Assembly: GCA_021795255.1 (NCBI GenBank)
Contig: JAJYPQ010000041.1
Location: 1 to 16,440 of the forward strand
Reading direction: 5' to 3'
DNA from: Pseudomonadota bacterium
GTDB lineage: Bacteria > Pseudomonadota > Gammaproteobacteria > Acidiferrobacterales > Acidiferrobacteraceae
Length of the DNA: 16,440 bases
Positions 1 through 7,540 of this stretch are shown here, in pieces (the stretch's first letter is position 1; each line of letters begins with the position of its first letter). The position numbers and the translations under genes are program-made. The notes beneath the pieces are model-generated. The model did not search any database. It saw only the letters and a program-made list of their open reading frames with translations, and was not told where the DNA came from.

Positions 1-1
1 G

Positions 2-640
2 GATTTTGCCCTGACCCGTGGCCCCGTTTGCGTGATAGAAGGCGACGCTACGATCGATGATGTGGCCGCCCGGTTTGCTGGCGTCGCGGGGGTAACGGGG
101 TTTGGTGTGGACCTGTCCCGCCCAGACGCCAGCGAGGAAGCAGTGATCGGCGTCTTCGAGGCCCTGGAGCGCGAAGGACTTCCAGATACCGTAATAGTCA
201 ACACCCCGGCCAGTGCGAGCGCCACGATCGACCGCCAGGCCGCGGTATTCGTGGAGGCGGCGCACGAGCTGGGGTACAGCGTTCGTGTGGGCTGGGTGGT
301 CGGTCCCGATGAAAACTCCGCCGCCCTATCATCATCCTCCGCTCTGTGCCGTCTCGCAGACCATAAGACTGCGATTCCGAACGCGCACTATGGTGACCCC
401 CGTAAGTTCCTGTGGGAGCGCCATAAGGCTCGCGCCGCGTGGCTGGAATCCGGTGGACTGGAGGCCACTTTGCCCGCGCTCACGGATACCGCCATGCACG
501 CGGTCCGCGAGCACATGGGGCGTTATACGGACCTTGCCGCGCCCGGGTCTGGGCTTTCCACGATCACGCGTAAGTACGTACTGGACTGGTGCCGCCGTAG
601 CTTTGAGGGTCCGGTGGCTGCGCTCTTCACCGACCAATAA
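2..640 (+). CDS. TraL/StbB/MobD-like P-loop ATPase, 5' end missing
   Basis: This is the C-terminal part of a ParA-like ATPase of the RP4 TraL / R388 StbB / MobD group, which accompanies relaxosomes and plasmid positioning. The frame is open to the left edge, so the gene almost certainly begins outside the window; a GTG at 32 is only the first internal start codon. Visible marks are a Walker-B-like strand ending VIVNTPASAS (Asn where Asp is usual) and a C-terminal segment (TITRKYVLDWCRRSF) that resembles the RP4 TraL C-terminus from memory. The Walker A loop should lie upstream and cannot be checked. It is followed by a StbC-like membrane gene, the order seen for StbB-StbC and TraL-TraM. Family fairly sure; exact subfamily inferred. 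Confidence 0.7.
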   Translation, partial: DFALTRGPVCVIEGDATIDDVAARFAGVAGVTGFGVDLSRPDASEEAVIGVFEALEREGLPDTVIVNTPASASATIDRQAAVFVEAAHELGYSVRVGWVVGPDENSAALSSSSALCRLADHKTAIPNAHYGDPRKFLWERHKARAAWLESGGLEATLPALTDTAMHAVREHMGRYTDLAAPGSGLSTITRKYVLDWCRRSFEGPVAALFTDQ

Positions 641-647
641 ACCATCC

Positions 648-668
648 CCCGGCGGCCACCCCGCCGGG
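648..668 (+). promoter_or_regulatory. Intergenic hairpin before the stbC-like gene
   Basis: CCCGGCGG (648-655) pairs perfectly with CCGCCGGG (661-668) across a five-base loop. No T-tract follows, so it is not a classical terminator. It lies between the TraL/StbB-like stop codon and the next Shine-Dalgarno, and may stabilise mRNA or set the ratio of the two products. No AATTTCC element accompanies it. Confidence 0.5.
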
Positions 669-689
669 CCTTACATTGAGGACATGAAT

Positions 690-1382
690 ATGAACGACAC
701 CACAGCCACACCACAAACCGTACGCGACCTGGCGCTCAATAGCGTGCCAGCCGCGTTACGCGAACCGCTTCTGATGCTGGCCGCACAACACCACATCACG
801 ACACCAGACGATCCTTTCTGGCCCATCGTCGCCGCAACCGCAAACGCCATGGCCGCCGCGCAGTCGGCCGGTGAGGCAGCCGTCAAAGTCCAGACAGCCG
901 TCCAGGATATTCCCTCGGCCGTCGCGGATGGCGCAGCCAAGGCAAGTGCGGACGTGAAGGCCGTCATGGAGACAGCCATTGCGAACACCGTCACGACCAG
1001 TCTAAACGCGGCCGTGACCGCAGGGGCGGCAACTCTCCGGCAAGCCGCCGCGGACCTCCCCAAAGTCGGCCAAGAGAATCAGACCCGGATTGTCGGGGAA
1101 TGGAAGGACGCGTTGGCTGAAGCGGCGCGCCGGCATACCTGGACGGGGTTTCTCCAAAGGTTGTCGGTAAACATAACGCTGGCGGCCGTTCTGGTCTTCG
1201 CCATTTTCATAGGGGGCATGTTCACAGGCGGCAAGGGCATTTTGTATGTCGCCTCAGCCCAACATCGTATCACCCCTCATGGCTGGGTCTTAGAAGTCGG
1301 GAGCGACGGCAAGCCGCTCTGCGGGCCGCTCGCAGGGCGCACGGTCTGCCTGGCTCGCCACGTTACCAAGTTGGGCACGTAA
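690..1382 (+). CDS. StbC/TraM/MobE-like membrane accessory protein
   Basis: The predicted protein has 230 residues. I chose ATG 690 because GAGG at 678-681 sits eight bases before it; the ATG at 684 is only two bases from that motif. Residues about 45-150 are Ala-rich and probably helical or coiled-coil. One clear membrane helix spans about 158-178 (from SVNITLAAVLVF to IGGMFTGG). A short tail of about 50 residues holds two cysteines (C211, C220). Single-helix proteins of this kind follow the StbB/TraL/MobD ATPase in several transfer systems and are thought to tie relaxosome accessory proteins to the membrane. The assignment rests mainly on gene order and topology. The stop codon overlaps the first AATTTCC element. 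Confidence 0.5.
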   Translation: MNDTTATPQTVRDLALNSVPAALREPLLMLAAQHHITTPDDPFWPIVAATANAMAAAQSAGEAAVKVQTAVQDIPSAVADGAAKASADVKAVMETAIANTVTTSLNAAVTAGAATLRQAAADLPKVGQENQTRIVGEWKDALAEAARRHTWTGFLQRLSVNITLAAVLVFAIFIGGMFTGGKGILYVASAQHRITPHGWVLEVGSDGKPLCGPLAGRTVCLARHVTKLGT

Positions 1383-1399
1383 TTTCCGTTGGCGTTGAT
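1381..1399 (+). promoter_or_regulatory. AATTTCC-N9-GAT element 1, upstream of trwA-trwB
   Basis: AATTTCC at 1381-1387, GAT at 1397-1399. It overlaps the stop codon of the stbC-like gene and precedes the TrwA-like gene by 36 bases. The bases after GAT (CTAACGG) depart from the other copies and there is no leader hairpin. It is one of nine copies with identical box spacing. Promoter or operator is inferred. Confidence 0.7.
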
Positions 1400-1435
1400 C
1401 TAACGGTGTGACTGGGAATCGAGGATGAATGACGT

Positions 1436-1831
1436 ATGAAAGCTCGCCGCATTGGAATTCGCTTGGACGAGGCGGAGTGGAGCCGTCTCCAGGCCCTGGC
1501 CAGGGATCATGGGGTGCGCCCATCTGGGTATATCCGTGCCCTCCTGTCTGTGAGCGCTCATGACACTCCGACTGGACCGCCACTTGGTGACATGGCGGCC
1601 GCTATAAGCCGCCTTGAAACGCTGATGTTGGCAGCGACCGTCAGTGCCTACGAAACGCAAAGCATAGCCCGCGCTGCGCTTACGCCTGAACAGACGGCGG
1701 CTCTCAAGAAGCATCGTGCCGCCCAATTTGCGGCCTGGCGCGCATGGGGTGTTCGCGCCGACTACATCGGCCTCGACATGCGTCCCGAGGTGCCAAACCC
1801 AAAGACCCAAAAGGAGCCTCATCATGAGTAA
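1436..1831 (+). CDS. trwA: TrwA-like relaxosome accessory protein (ribbon-helix-helix)
   Basis: The 131-residue protein has an N-terminal RHH DNA-binding domain at residues 1-40: a short strand (RRIGIRLD), a first helix (EAEWSRLQALARDHG) and a second helix (PSGYIRALL). The rest is helical, with a charged C-terminus, probably for oligomerisation and contact with the coupling protein. R388 TrwA has similar length and layout; it binds oriT, stimulates TrwC and TrwB, and represses its own operon. The gene is directly before trwB and overlaps it by eight bases (ATGAGTAA), implying translational coupling. The nearest Shine-Dalgarno (GAGG 1421-1424) is 11 bases before ATG 1436, rather far, but no better in-frame start is visible. 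Confidence 0.8.
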   Translation: MKARRIGIRLDEAEWSRLQALARDHGVRPSGYIRALLSVSAHDTPTGPPLGDMAAAISRLETLMLAATVSAYETQSIARAALTPEQTAALKKHRAAQFAAWRAWGVRADYIGLDMRPEVPNPKTQKEPHHE

Positions 1832-3356
1832 GGTTTTGAATAGCGTTATTGGCCTCACCTCAGCCGCCGCAGTCGGCTACTGGGCGACCCACAACGTCCT
1901 CGGCCCGGCCGTCGCGGCAGCGGCCATGGGTTTGGTCCTGCACGCCAAATACTCGGGCAGCGACACCAAAGAAAAGCAGTTTGGCGACACCGTCAGGGGG
2001 ACCCAGGTAGATAGCAAAACGAAGCGTGGCCGGCGTACGCCTGATGATCAAACCAACATTGGCGGAATCGCTATTCCCCGCGACTCGGAGGCGCAGCATC
2101 TGTTGTTGGTGGGGAGCCCCGGAACAGGGAAGACGGTGGTATGTGAAGCGGTTATGGATGTTATCCGGGCTCGCAAACAGCGTGCGGTCGTATATGACAG
2201 CACCGGCGAATTCGTCTCCCACTACTACCGGCCCGGCCAGGACATAATCCTGTCCCCAGTCGATTCCCGGAGTGCCTTATGGTCGCCATGGGCTGAGGGC
2301 CGCGACAGTTTTGCGTATGAGAATTTGGCCCAGGCTCTAATCCCGGACGGGCAAGGAGAGAACCAATTTTGGGCACAGGCGGCTCGCGCCATTTTACGCG
2401 CTGCGCTTGCTGCCACAACCGACCTGGCGGGTCTGATTGATCTCATTTTTGCGCAGGACCAAGAGGTGCTTTTGATGGCCCTCAAGGCCCAAGGCTTGGC
2501 TGGACTCGCAGGGCCCCCACAGATGTTGGCGTCGAGTCGGGGCGAATGTGCGACTTATGTCCAGCCGCTTTCGTATCTCCCACCGCCCGGGCCCGCGCCT
2601 TTCTCTATCCGCGATTGGGTAAAGGATGAGTCTAAAGACTCCTGGCTTTTTATCACGAGTCGGGCCGATGTCCATAAGAGCATCCGCCCGCTGATCAGTA
2701 TGTGGATAGGGCTGGCCGTGCAGGCCGCTATGAGCTTGTCGCCCAACCGTGAGCGGCGCATCTGGTTTATCCTCGACGAGTTGCCGACGCTCCAAAAACT
2801 CCCGTCGCTCGACCTGCTGTTGGCCGGCGCGCGGAAGTTCGGCGCGTGCGCTGTGCTAGGCGTGCAGACGATCGCGCAGGTGCGAGACACCCACGGCCGC
2901 GACGCCGCCGCCGCTATCCTGTCTCATCCGTCAACGCGGTTAACTCTCCGAGTCGGCGACTCTGAGACGGCCACGTATCTGTCCGATTCCCTCGGACAAC
3001 GCCATACGGTTCGCAAAGTTTCGAGCGAGTCGCAGAACTCTGGCGGGGGCGGCTCCAGCACGAGCGAACAGCATTCGATCGAAGCCGCTATCCTGCCCAG
3101 TGAGATCCTGGCCCTGCCCAACCTCGTGGGCTACCTTCGCATCCCGAACGATCCCGTGGTCAAAAAGGTCAAGCTGACCCCCTGTGATCGCGCGACCCTG
3201 GCCGAGCCCTATCAGGACCGTGCGTTGTCATCGCCTCCGCCGGTACCGCAAGCCCCGTCGCTGGCAGACGCCGCAGGCCTTACGCGTACTTCGGCTAGCC
3301 CAGGCCTCGATGCGCCCGGTGCAGGCCTGGACGGCCCCGATCTGCCGGATCTATGA
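1824..3356 (+). CDS. trwB: TrwB/TraD-family type IV coupling protein
   Basis: This 510-residue protein (R388 TrwB is 507) is the inner-membrane ATPase that brings the relaxase-DNA complex to the type IV secretion channel. Residues about 5-40 form a hydrophobic anchor, probably two helices. A linker with QFGDTVRGT (52-60) follows. Walker A is GSPGTGKT (97-104) and Walker B ends WFILDEL (314-320), followed by a conserved PTLQKL stretch. GVQTIAQVRDTHG (346-358) fits the family's motif III region. The C-terminal 45 residues are Pro/Gly-rich and probably flexible. ATG 1824 is supported by AAGGAG at 1811-1816 with seven-base spacing and by the ATGAGTAA overlap with trwA. The periplasmic loop seems shorter than in R388. 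The linker recurs in the small protein at 3847. Confidence 0.93.
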   Translation: MSKVLNSVIGLTSAAAVGYWATHNVLGPAVAAAAMGLVLHAKYSGSDTKEKQFGDTVRGTQVDSKTKRGRRTPDDQTNIGGIAIPRDSEAQHLLLVGSPGTGKTVVCEAVMDVIRARKQRAVVYDSTGEFVSHYYRPGQDIILSPVDSRSALWSPWAEGRDSFAYENLAQALIPDGQGENQFWAQAARAILRAALAATTDLAGLIDLIFAQDQEVLLMALKAQGLAGLAGPPQMLASSRGECATYVQPLSYLPPPGPAPFSIRDWVKDESKDSWLFITSRADVHKSIRPLISMWIGLAVQAAMSLSPNRERRIWFILDELPTLQKLPSLDLLLAGARKFGACAVLGVQTIAQVRDTHGRDAAAAILSHPSTRLTLRVGDSETATYLSDSLGQRHTVRKVSSESQNSGGGGSSTSEQHSIEAAILPSEILALPNLVGYLRIPNDPVVKKVKLTPCDRATLAEPYQDRALSSPPPVPQAPSLADAAGLTRTSASPGLDAPGAGLDGPDLPDL

Positions 3357-3374
3357 GCCCCGCCATAGGGGAGG

Positions 3375-3393
3375 AATTTCCGCGCCTGGTGAT
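3375..3393 (+). promoter_or_regulatory. AATTTCC-N9-GAT element 2, with leader hairpin
   Basis: AATTTCC 3375-3381 (in the palindrome GGAATTTCC) and GAT 3391-3393, then TAGAGG. A hairpin follows at 3403-3420 (GGC with one mismatch then CCGATATCGG, then GCC), and GAGG at 3434-3437 serves the gene at 3445. It starts 18 bases after the trwB stop codon. Confidence 0.75.
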
Positions 3394-3444
3394 AGCCATA
3401 GAGGCCCCGATATCGGAGCCCAAAATCGAAAACGAGGTGCATAT

Positions 3445-3789
3445 ATGAAAACGAGGAATGTTGAGGCGATGACAGCGGAGCTAGCCTGGGTGCCACCATT
3501 TTTTCAGGATGTTTTTTTCTCTATAGGGACTCAGGAGATTTTGCACGGGATTCTGCTGCACATAGAAAAGACCCAGCCAGGCTTTCGCCGTATGACCCGC
3601 AAGCAGTTGGCGGCCACTGCGGCTAAATATTTGTCCGATTATGACGCGCTGGTCGAGATCGTCTCTCGCGAGTATCCGCCGGGGGCGGCGCTCCTTAAGG
3701 GGCCGACCGATCTCGTTACGTCATCCCTGCTGCGGCAGTTGGGGGCGGCTCTGAGTGATGCGCAGAGGCCCCGGTGGCATGAATGGTAA
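3445..3789 (+). CDS. Hypothetical 114-residue protein between trwB and trwC
   Basis: I do not recognise this protein. It starts at ATG 3445 with GAGG seven bases upstream. It has no signal peptide and no convincing membrane helix, although residues 15-40 (VPPFFQDVFFSIGTQEILHG) are hydrophobic and aromatic. The middle looks helical (RKQLAATAAKYLSDYDALVEIV) and the C-terminus is aromatic and basic. It is preceded by element 2 and followed by element 3, so it is probably a separate single-gene unit. R388 has no gene here. The position suggests, but does not show, a transfer-related role. Confidence 0.7.
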   Translation: MKTRNVEAMTAELAWVPPFFQDVFFSIGTQEILHGILLHIEKTQPGFRRMTRKQLAATAAKYLSDYDALVEIVSREYPPGAALLKGPTDLVTSSLLRQLGAALSDAQRPRWHEW

Positions 3790-3797
3790 GGGCACGG

Positions 3798-3816
3798 AAT
3801 TTCCGTCGATGATGAT
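3798..3816 (+). promoter_or_regulatory. AATTTCC-N9-GAT element 3, upstream of the 96-residue gene and trwC
   Basis: AATTTCC 3798-3804 (again GGAATTTCC) and GAT 3814-3816; a second GAT at 3811 does not keep the spacing. No GC-rich leader hairpin follows; the leader is A-rich and ends in AGGAG (3834-3838) before ATG 3847. It may drive the 96-residue gene, the relaxase and the 101-residue gene together. Confidence 0.7.
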
Positions 3817-3846
3817 ACATACGAACAACACATAGGAGCATTTGAT

Positions 3847-4137
3847 ATGGCAAACGAATCAGCACGACCCGAAGGCGCGAGTGCCTTAGCGCGGCTGGTA
3901 GGAAGGGCCTATAAGCGCGCGTTTTTAATTTTCTCATATTTTCTCATCGGGATGCTGGCCGTCCTGGTCCTGACGGAGTTGATGGGCGGGAGTAACGGCG
4001 CCACGTTTCTGGCAATCGCAATCGTGGTGGGTGCCGAGATCGGGCTACGCCGCCACGAAAAGAAGAAGGCAAGCCAGTTTGGCGACACCGCGCGGGGCAC
4101 GGAGGTTGCCGACCACACGAAGGAGGGCGGCCAATAA
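3847..4137 (+). CDS. Two-helix membrane protein with a TrwB-like linker
   Basis: The 96-residue protein has two membrane helices (about 26-44 and 50-67), then a basic stretch (RRHEKKK), then QFGDTARGTEV (77-87). That motif nearly repeats the TrwB linker QFGDTVRGTQV (52-62) at the same place after the membrane anchor; at DNA level CAGTTTGGCGACACC is identical in both genes. So this protein looks like the membrane anchor and linker of a coupling protein without the ATPase. It may be a partner or modulator of TrwB, or a degenerate partial duplicate. Intact frame, good Shine-Dalgarno (AGGAG 3834-3838) and its own element 3 favour a working gene. The relaxase gene follows 83 bases downstream. Confidence 0.8.
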   Translation: MANESARPEGASALARLVGRAYKRAFLIFSYFLIGMLAVLVLTELMGGSNGATFLAIAIVVGAEIGLRRHEKKKASQFGDTARGTEVADHTKEGGQ

Positions 4138-4148
4138 AGGCAATCTTT

Positions 4149-4164
4149 CCCCGCCCATGCGGGG
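4149..4164 (+). promoter_or_regulatory. Hairpin in the leader of the relaxase gene
   Basis: CCCCGC (4149-4154) pairs with GCGGGG (4159-4164) across CCAT. No T-tract follows. It lies in the 83-base gap before trwC, which also carries a direct repeat of GGACGGC (about 4176-4182 and 4192-4198). No AATTTCC element is present, so trwC is probably read through from upstream. Confidence 0.4.
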
Positions 4165-4200
4165 GTGTTGTCAGGGACGGCAAACGGCCAAGGACGGCCC

Positions 4201-4212
4201 CCTTATATAAGG
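4201..4212. repeat. Palindrome CCTTATATAAGG covering the trwC ribosome-binding site
   Basis: A perfect 12-bp palindrome ends in the AAGG of the trwC Shine-Dalgarno, eight bases before ATG 4221. A near copy (CCTTATATGAGG, 7149-7160) stands at the same place before the gene at 7172. It may be an operator or may only reflect a common leader; the function is unknown. Confidence 0.45.
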
Positions 4213-4220
4213 ACTATCAC

Positions 4221-7142
4221 ATGATGACTATCAAAGCATTGGACTCGGTAAAACAGGCCCGGTCCTACTACTCGGCCGAAAAGGGGATCGCTTCGTATTA
4301 TTCCAGTGAGGCCAGCGCCTACGGTGGCGGCCAGTGGTATGGCCGTGGCGCGGACGCTCTCGGCCTGCGCGGCCCTATCCATGAGAAGCAGTGGAACCGG
4401 GCTTTAGAGGGAAAATTCGGTAAAGGGAAGGACAGCTTTCAGGTCGGCATAGCCGATCCCGCGAAGCGCCGCCCAGGCGTGGACCTGCAATTTGCCCCGC
4501 CCAAATCTGTCAGCATCATGGCCCTGGCCGTCGGCGACGATCGATTGATCGGCGCTCATGACCGTGCTGTGGAGCGGACGATGGCGCGGATCGAGGCACA
4601 ACAGGTCTTCGCCCGCATGAAGCATGGCGGCTCCGAGAAGGTCCTGACCGGGAACCTGTGCGCCGCACTGTACCCGCACGTCACGGACCGGCCCGTCAAT
4701 GGCGTGGTGGACTGCCAGCTCCACACGCACGCCGTGGTGCTGAATGTGACCCAACGCCCCGATGGTCAGTGGGTGTCCATAAATTTTGGCATGGACGAGG
4801 GGTGGATTAAAGGGGCCGGCGCCATCTACCGCATGGAGCTCGCCAAGGAAATTCGCGCCCTCGGCTATGAACTCTACGAAACCAAAGACGGGTTTGAGAT
4901 CAAAGGGGTCTCCCGCGAGATCATCGAAATGTTTTCGGCGCGCTCCGGCCAGATCGTGGACGAGCTGGCGCGTCAGGGGAAAACCCGCGCCACGGCCACC
5001 ACCGCCGAGAAGCAAACGGCGAACCTGGCGACCCGTCGCGGTAAAGAAAAGCAAGACGGTGCCGAACTCCGCGCTGAGTGGCGCGCGCGGGCGGAGGCGG
5101 TCGGTCTTGTTCGTCCGTCCCTGGACCAGGAGCGTGTGTCGGTTACGCGCCCGGGCCCGACATCCACCCCAGGAGCCGCGCAGGCGCAGGCCTCGTATGT
5201 CTATGAAGAAGCCTTGGCACGCGGTCCGGTCACGCCTACCGACCCCGTTACGGCTAAAGCGATTGCCACCGACGGCGTCCAGGCCGCGGTACGCCACCTG
5301 GCCGAACGGGAGTCGGCGTTTTCGCAGAGCAAGCTCATTGACGCTGTCCAAGCCTTTCTCCCGGCGGGCCTTGTGGACGGCCACGATCTGGAGCAGGCGA
5401 TTACCCGCGAGTCCGAGGCCTGCCGTTTGCTGCCCGCCACCGAGGGGCGTTATACGACGGCTGAGGCCATCATGCGCGAGCGGGAGTTCATTGCCCGCAT
5501 AAAAGACGGCCTCGGTGCTGTGCAGCCGATCATAACCAACGCGCCGCCCGTCATGGTCACGGCGGACGGCAAAACCCTCAATATCGGCCAGCGCAACGCA
5601 TGCGCGCATATTCTGGAATCGCCCGACCGATTCACGGTCGTTCAAGGGGTGGCTGGAGCCGGAAAAACCACAGCGATGAAGGCGGTCCGGGAACAAGCCG
5701 AGGCCGCAGGCTTCCAGGTCGTGGGGATGGCCCCGATGCATAAATCCGCTCAAGAGCTCCGCGATGCCGGTATCACCAACACCTACACGATCGCCCGGGC
5801 GTGCGCCTCGATGCCCAAAGAGATTGACGACAAAACCCTGATCATCGTGGACGAGTGTTCCATGGTCGGTGCGGCGACCATGGCGGACCTGACAGAGAAG
5901 ATCGCAAAGACCGGGGCGCGATCGGTGTCCTTGGGGGACTTCCGGCAGATGGAGGCCATCGAGGCCGGTGCCCCTCATCGGCAGATGCAGGACCATGTGG
6001 CGACGGCAGTGCTTGACGAGATCGTGCGGCAGAAAAACGCGGACCTGAAAGCGTGCGTCGAGGCGTTTGCGGCCGGACGGCCGGCCGAGGGGGCCGAGCT
6101 CGCCAAGCCGTTTATGCGCGAAGTGGATTTGTCCTCCCTCAAAGACGTGCGGTTCGACAACCCGCACCAGAAACGCGTAGCCGAGGAATCTCTGATCGCC
6201 GGGGCGGCCGCGCGCTACCTGACGGACCTGCCCCGGGAGGACCGGGACAACCACATGGTGATCACCGGCACCAACGTCGTGCGCCGGGAGATCAATGCGG
6301 GCGTGCGGGAGGACTTACAGGAACGGGGCGAGCTCTCGACTGCGGAGGTCAAGATCGAGGCTACAGAGAAGCTCGATTTTACGGAAGAGCAGATACGGCA
6401 TGCGAGTTCCTACGAGGTCGGCCAGGTCGTGGAGTTTCGGCGCGATTATCAGTCCCACGGGGTAACCGATCCCGTGGACCGCACCCACCAGTACGAGATC
6501 ACGGCCATCGACCCCGACCACAACAAGATCAGCCTCGTGGACCGCGAGGACGGGCAGAAAATCGAGTGGTCGCCGCAGATCGCGCAGAAGGCCACGATCT
6601 CCAAAAAGTTCGAGCTCACCGTATCCGAAGGGGACCGCGTGTATTTTCGCGCACACGACCCTGACCGGGGAATCGTGAACGGCGATCGGGGGACCGTCCG
6701 TCAAATCGAGGACGGCCGGATCGAGGTCGCGACGGACCGCGGCGAGATAGTCGATCTGCGCCGCGGCGATCACGTGGACCACGCCTACTGTGTGACGACC
6801 AACAGCGCTCAATCGGCCACGACAGGCACGCCTATCATGGGCCACCACTCGGACAGCCCCACAGCCTCCGCGCGACAGGGGTACGTGGGCCTGTCTCGGG
6901 GCACGGACAACGCGGTCATTTTCACCAACAGCAAAGACGATCTCGCAAAATCCTGGTCAACGGCAAAACAAAAGGAGACCGCCTACGAGGTCCGTCTGGA
7001 TGGCTACGATCTGGATTCGGTACCGAAGCCTGATCATGCCACCGAGCGCGCCCGTGAGGATGAGAACGCCGGGTGGAAGCCGCGCACAGAGCCCGAACAC
7101 GCGCACGAGACCCCCTCACCCGACTTGGGGCGCAGTCGCTGA
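4221..7142 (+). CDS. trwC: TrwC-like MobF conjugative relaxase-helicase
   Basis: The 973-residue protein (R388 TrwC is 966) nicks oriT, stays bound to the 5' end and unwinds the transferred strand. The N-terminal relaxase domain (about 1-300) shows two Tyr pairs (Y16-Y17, Y26-Y27), the family signature FAPPKSVSIMAL (91-102), and the metal-binding histidines H153, H168 and H170 (DCQLHTHAVVLN). The C-terminal RecD-like helicase has Walker A GVAGAGKT (476-483), Walker B IIVDECS (541-547), GDFRQMEAI (572-580) and a late motif GYVGLSRG before the acidic, His-rich tail. ATG 4221 has AAGGA seven bases upstream; ATG 4224 is possible. All key residues are present. It acts with TrwA at oriT, which is not identified in this window. 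Confidence 0.95.
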   Translation: MMTIKALDSVKQARSYYSAEKGIASYYSSEASAYGGGQWYGRGADALGLRGPIHEKQWNRALEGKFGKGKDSFQVGIADPAKRRPGVDLQFAPPKSVSIMALAVGDDRLIGAHDRAVERTMARIEAQQVFARMKHGGSEKVLTGNLCAALYPHVTDRPVNGVVDCQLHTHAVVLNVTQRPDGQWVSINFGMDEGWIKGAGAIYRMELAKEIRALGYELYETKDGFEIKGVSREIIEMFSARSGQIVDELARQGKTRATATTAEKQTANLATRRGKEKQDGAELRAEWRARAEAVGLVRPSLDQERVSVTRPGPTSTPGAAQAQASYVYEEALARGPVTPTDPVTAKAIATDGVQAAVRHLAERESAFSQSKLIDAVQAFLPAGLVDGHDLEQAITRESEACRLLPATEGRYTTAEAIMREREFIARIKDGLGAVQPIITNAPPVMVTADGKTLNIGQRNACAHILESPDRFTVVQGVAGAGKTTAMKAVREQAEAAGFQVVGMAPMHKSAQELRDAGITNTYTIARACASMPKEIDDKTLIIVDECSMVGAATMADLTEKIAKTGARSVSLGDFRQMEAIEAGAPHRQMQDHVATAVLDEIVRQKNADLKACVEAFAAGRPAEGAELAKPFMREVDLSSLKDVRFDNPHQKRVAEESLIAGAAARYLTDLPREDRDNHMVITGTNVVRREINAGVREDLQERGELSTAEVKIEATEKLDFTEEQIRHASSYEVGQVVEFRRDYQSHGVTDPVDRTHQYEITAIDPDHNKISLVDREDGQKIEWSPQIAQKATISKKFELTVSEGDRVYFRAHDPDRGIVNGDRGTVRQIEDGRIEVATDRGEIVDLRRGDHVDHAYCVTTNSAQSATTGTPIMGHHSDSPTASARQGYVGLSRGTDNAVIFTNSKDDLAKSWSTAKQKETAYEVRLDGYDLDSVPKPDHATERAREDENAGWKPRTEPEHAHETPSPDLGRSR

Positions 7143-7148
7143 TACACA

Positions 7149-7160
7149 CCTTATATGAGG
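7149..7160. repeat. Near-palindrome CCTTATATGAGG before the gene at 7172
   Basis: It differs by one base from CCTTATATAAGG upstream of trwC and likewise merges into the Shine-Dalgarno (GAGGAG). It may be a shared operator or leader. Confidence 0.35.
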
Positions 7161-7171
7161 AGTTGAGCTTT

Positions 7172-7477
7172 ATGACGAATGACGTAACGCATGACACAGA
7201 GAAAGACGATCTCGCCGAGGCCTGGGACACTTTGCTCGCCCTCACTGACCAGGTCTTTGATCGCCGAGGTTCAGTGAATGTCGCCATCCGTCGCATGACT
7301 TCCCTCCGCCCGGATCGCAGGCCAGGGCTTCGGGCAGATGCGGGAAAGGCGGCGGCCGATCTTTGCCAGACCATAAAACAGACGATCGCTGTGGGCGAGG
7401 AGATTGCGCGCTGGCTCGAGGCCATTGATTCCGATTCCGCTCTTACTCCCTCTCCTGATGTTGGGCGCGATCACTAA
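7172..7477 (+). CDS. Hypothetical 101-residue protein downstream of the relaxase
   Basis: I do not recognise this protein. It starts at ATG 7172 with GAGGAG (7157-7162) nine bases upstream. It is acidic and probably all-helical: an N-terminal helix (DLAEAWDTLLALTDQVFD), a basic middle (RRMTSLRPDRRPGLR), then a second helical stretch (AAADLCQTIKQTIAVGEEIARWLEA). No membrane helix or signal peptide. It begins 29 bases after the relaxase and lacks an AATTTCC element, so it is probably co-transcribed with trwC. Its last codons overlap the first copy of a 23-bp repeat. Confidence 0.75.
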   Translation: MTNDVTHDTEKDDLAEAWDTLLALTDQVFDRRGSVNVAIRRMTSLRPDRRPGLRADAGKAAADLCQTIKQTIAVGEEIARWLEAIDSDSALTPSPDVGRDH

Positions 7478-7489
7478 ATAATTTCCGTC
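7467..7489. repeat. 23-bp direct repeat, left copy
   Basis: These 23 bases (beginning GCGATCACTAAATAATTTCC) recur identically at 7706-7728, 239 bases downstream. The repeat covers the end of one gene, its stop codon and the first box of an AATTTCC element. The two copies enclose the 59-residue ORF. Confidence 0.9.
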
Positions 7490-7498
7490 GCTGACGAT
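7480..7498 (+). promoter_or_regulatory. AATTTCC-N9-GAT element 4, with leader hairpin
   Basis: AATTTCC 7480-7486, GAT 7496-7498, then GTAAGG. The hairpin GGCCCCC/GGGGGCC at 7507-7525 has a five-base loop and is followed by GGAGG and ATG 7541. Confidence 0.78.
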
Positions 7499-7540
7499 GA
7501 GGGTAAGGCCCCCACAACGGGGGCCATTGGAGGTACCTAT

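Noticed and set aside
3519..3528. CTATAGGG in a T-rich context, similar to the CTATAG at the R388 nic site
   Set aside because: It lies inside an intact coding frame (the 3445 gene), lacks the flanking inverted repeats and the full nic sequence, and the match is short. The oriT is more likely outside the window, upstream of the stb-like genes.
4139..4165. AATCTTTCC before trwC as a tenth AATTTCC element
   Set aside because: The box is interrupted and no GAT stands at the fixed distance.
4404..6254. Long open frame on the - strand opposite trwC
   Set aside because: It lies wholly inside a relaxase gene with all catalytic motifs on the + strand. High GC content keeps the reverse frame open; the translation resembles no family and has no ribosome-binding site.
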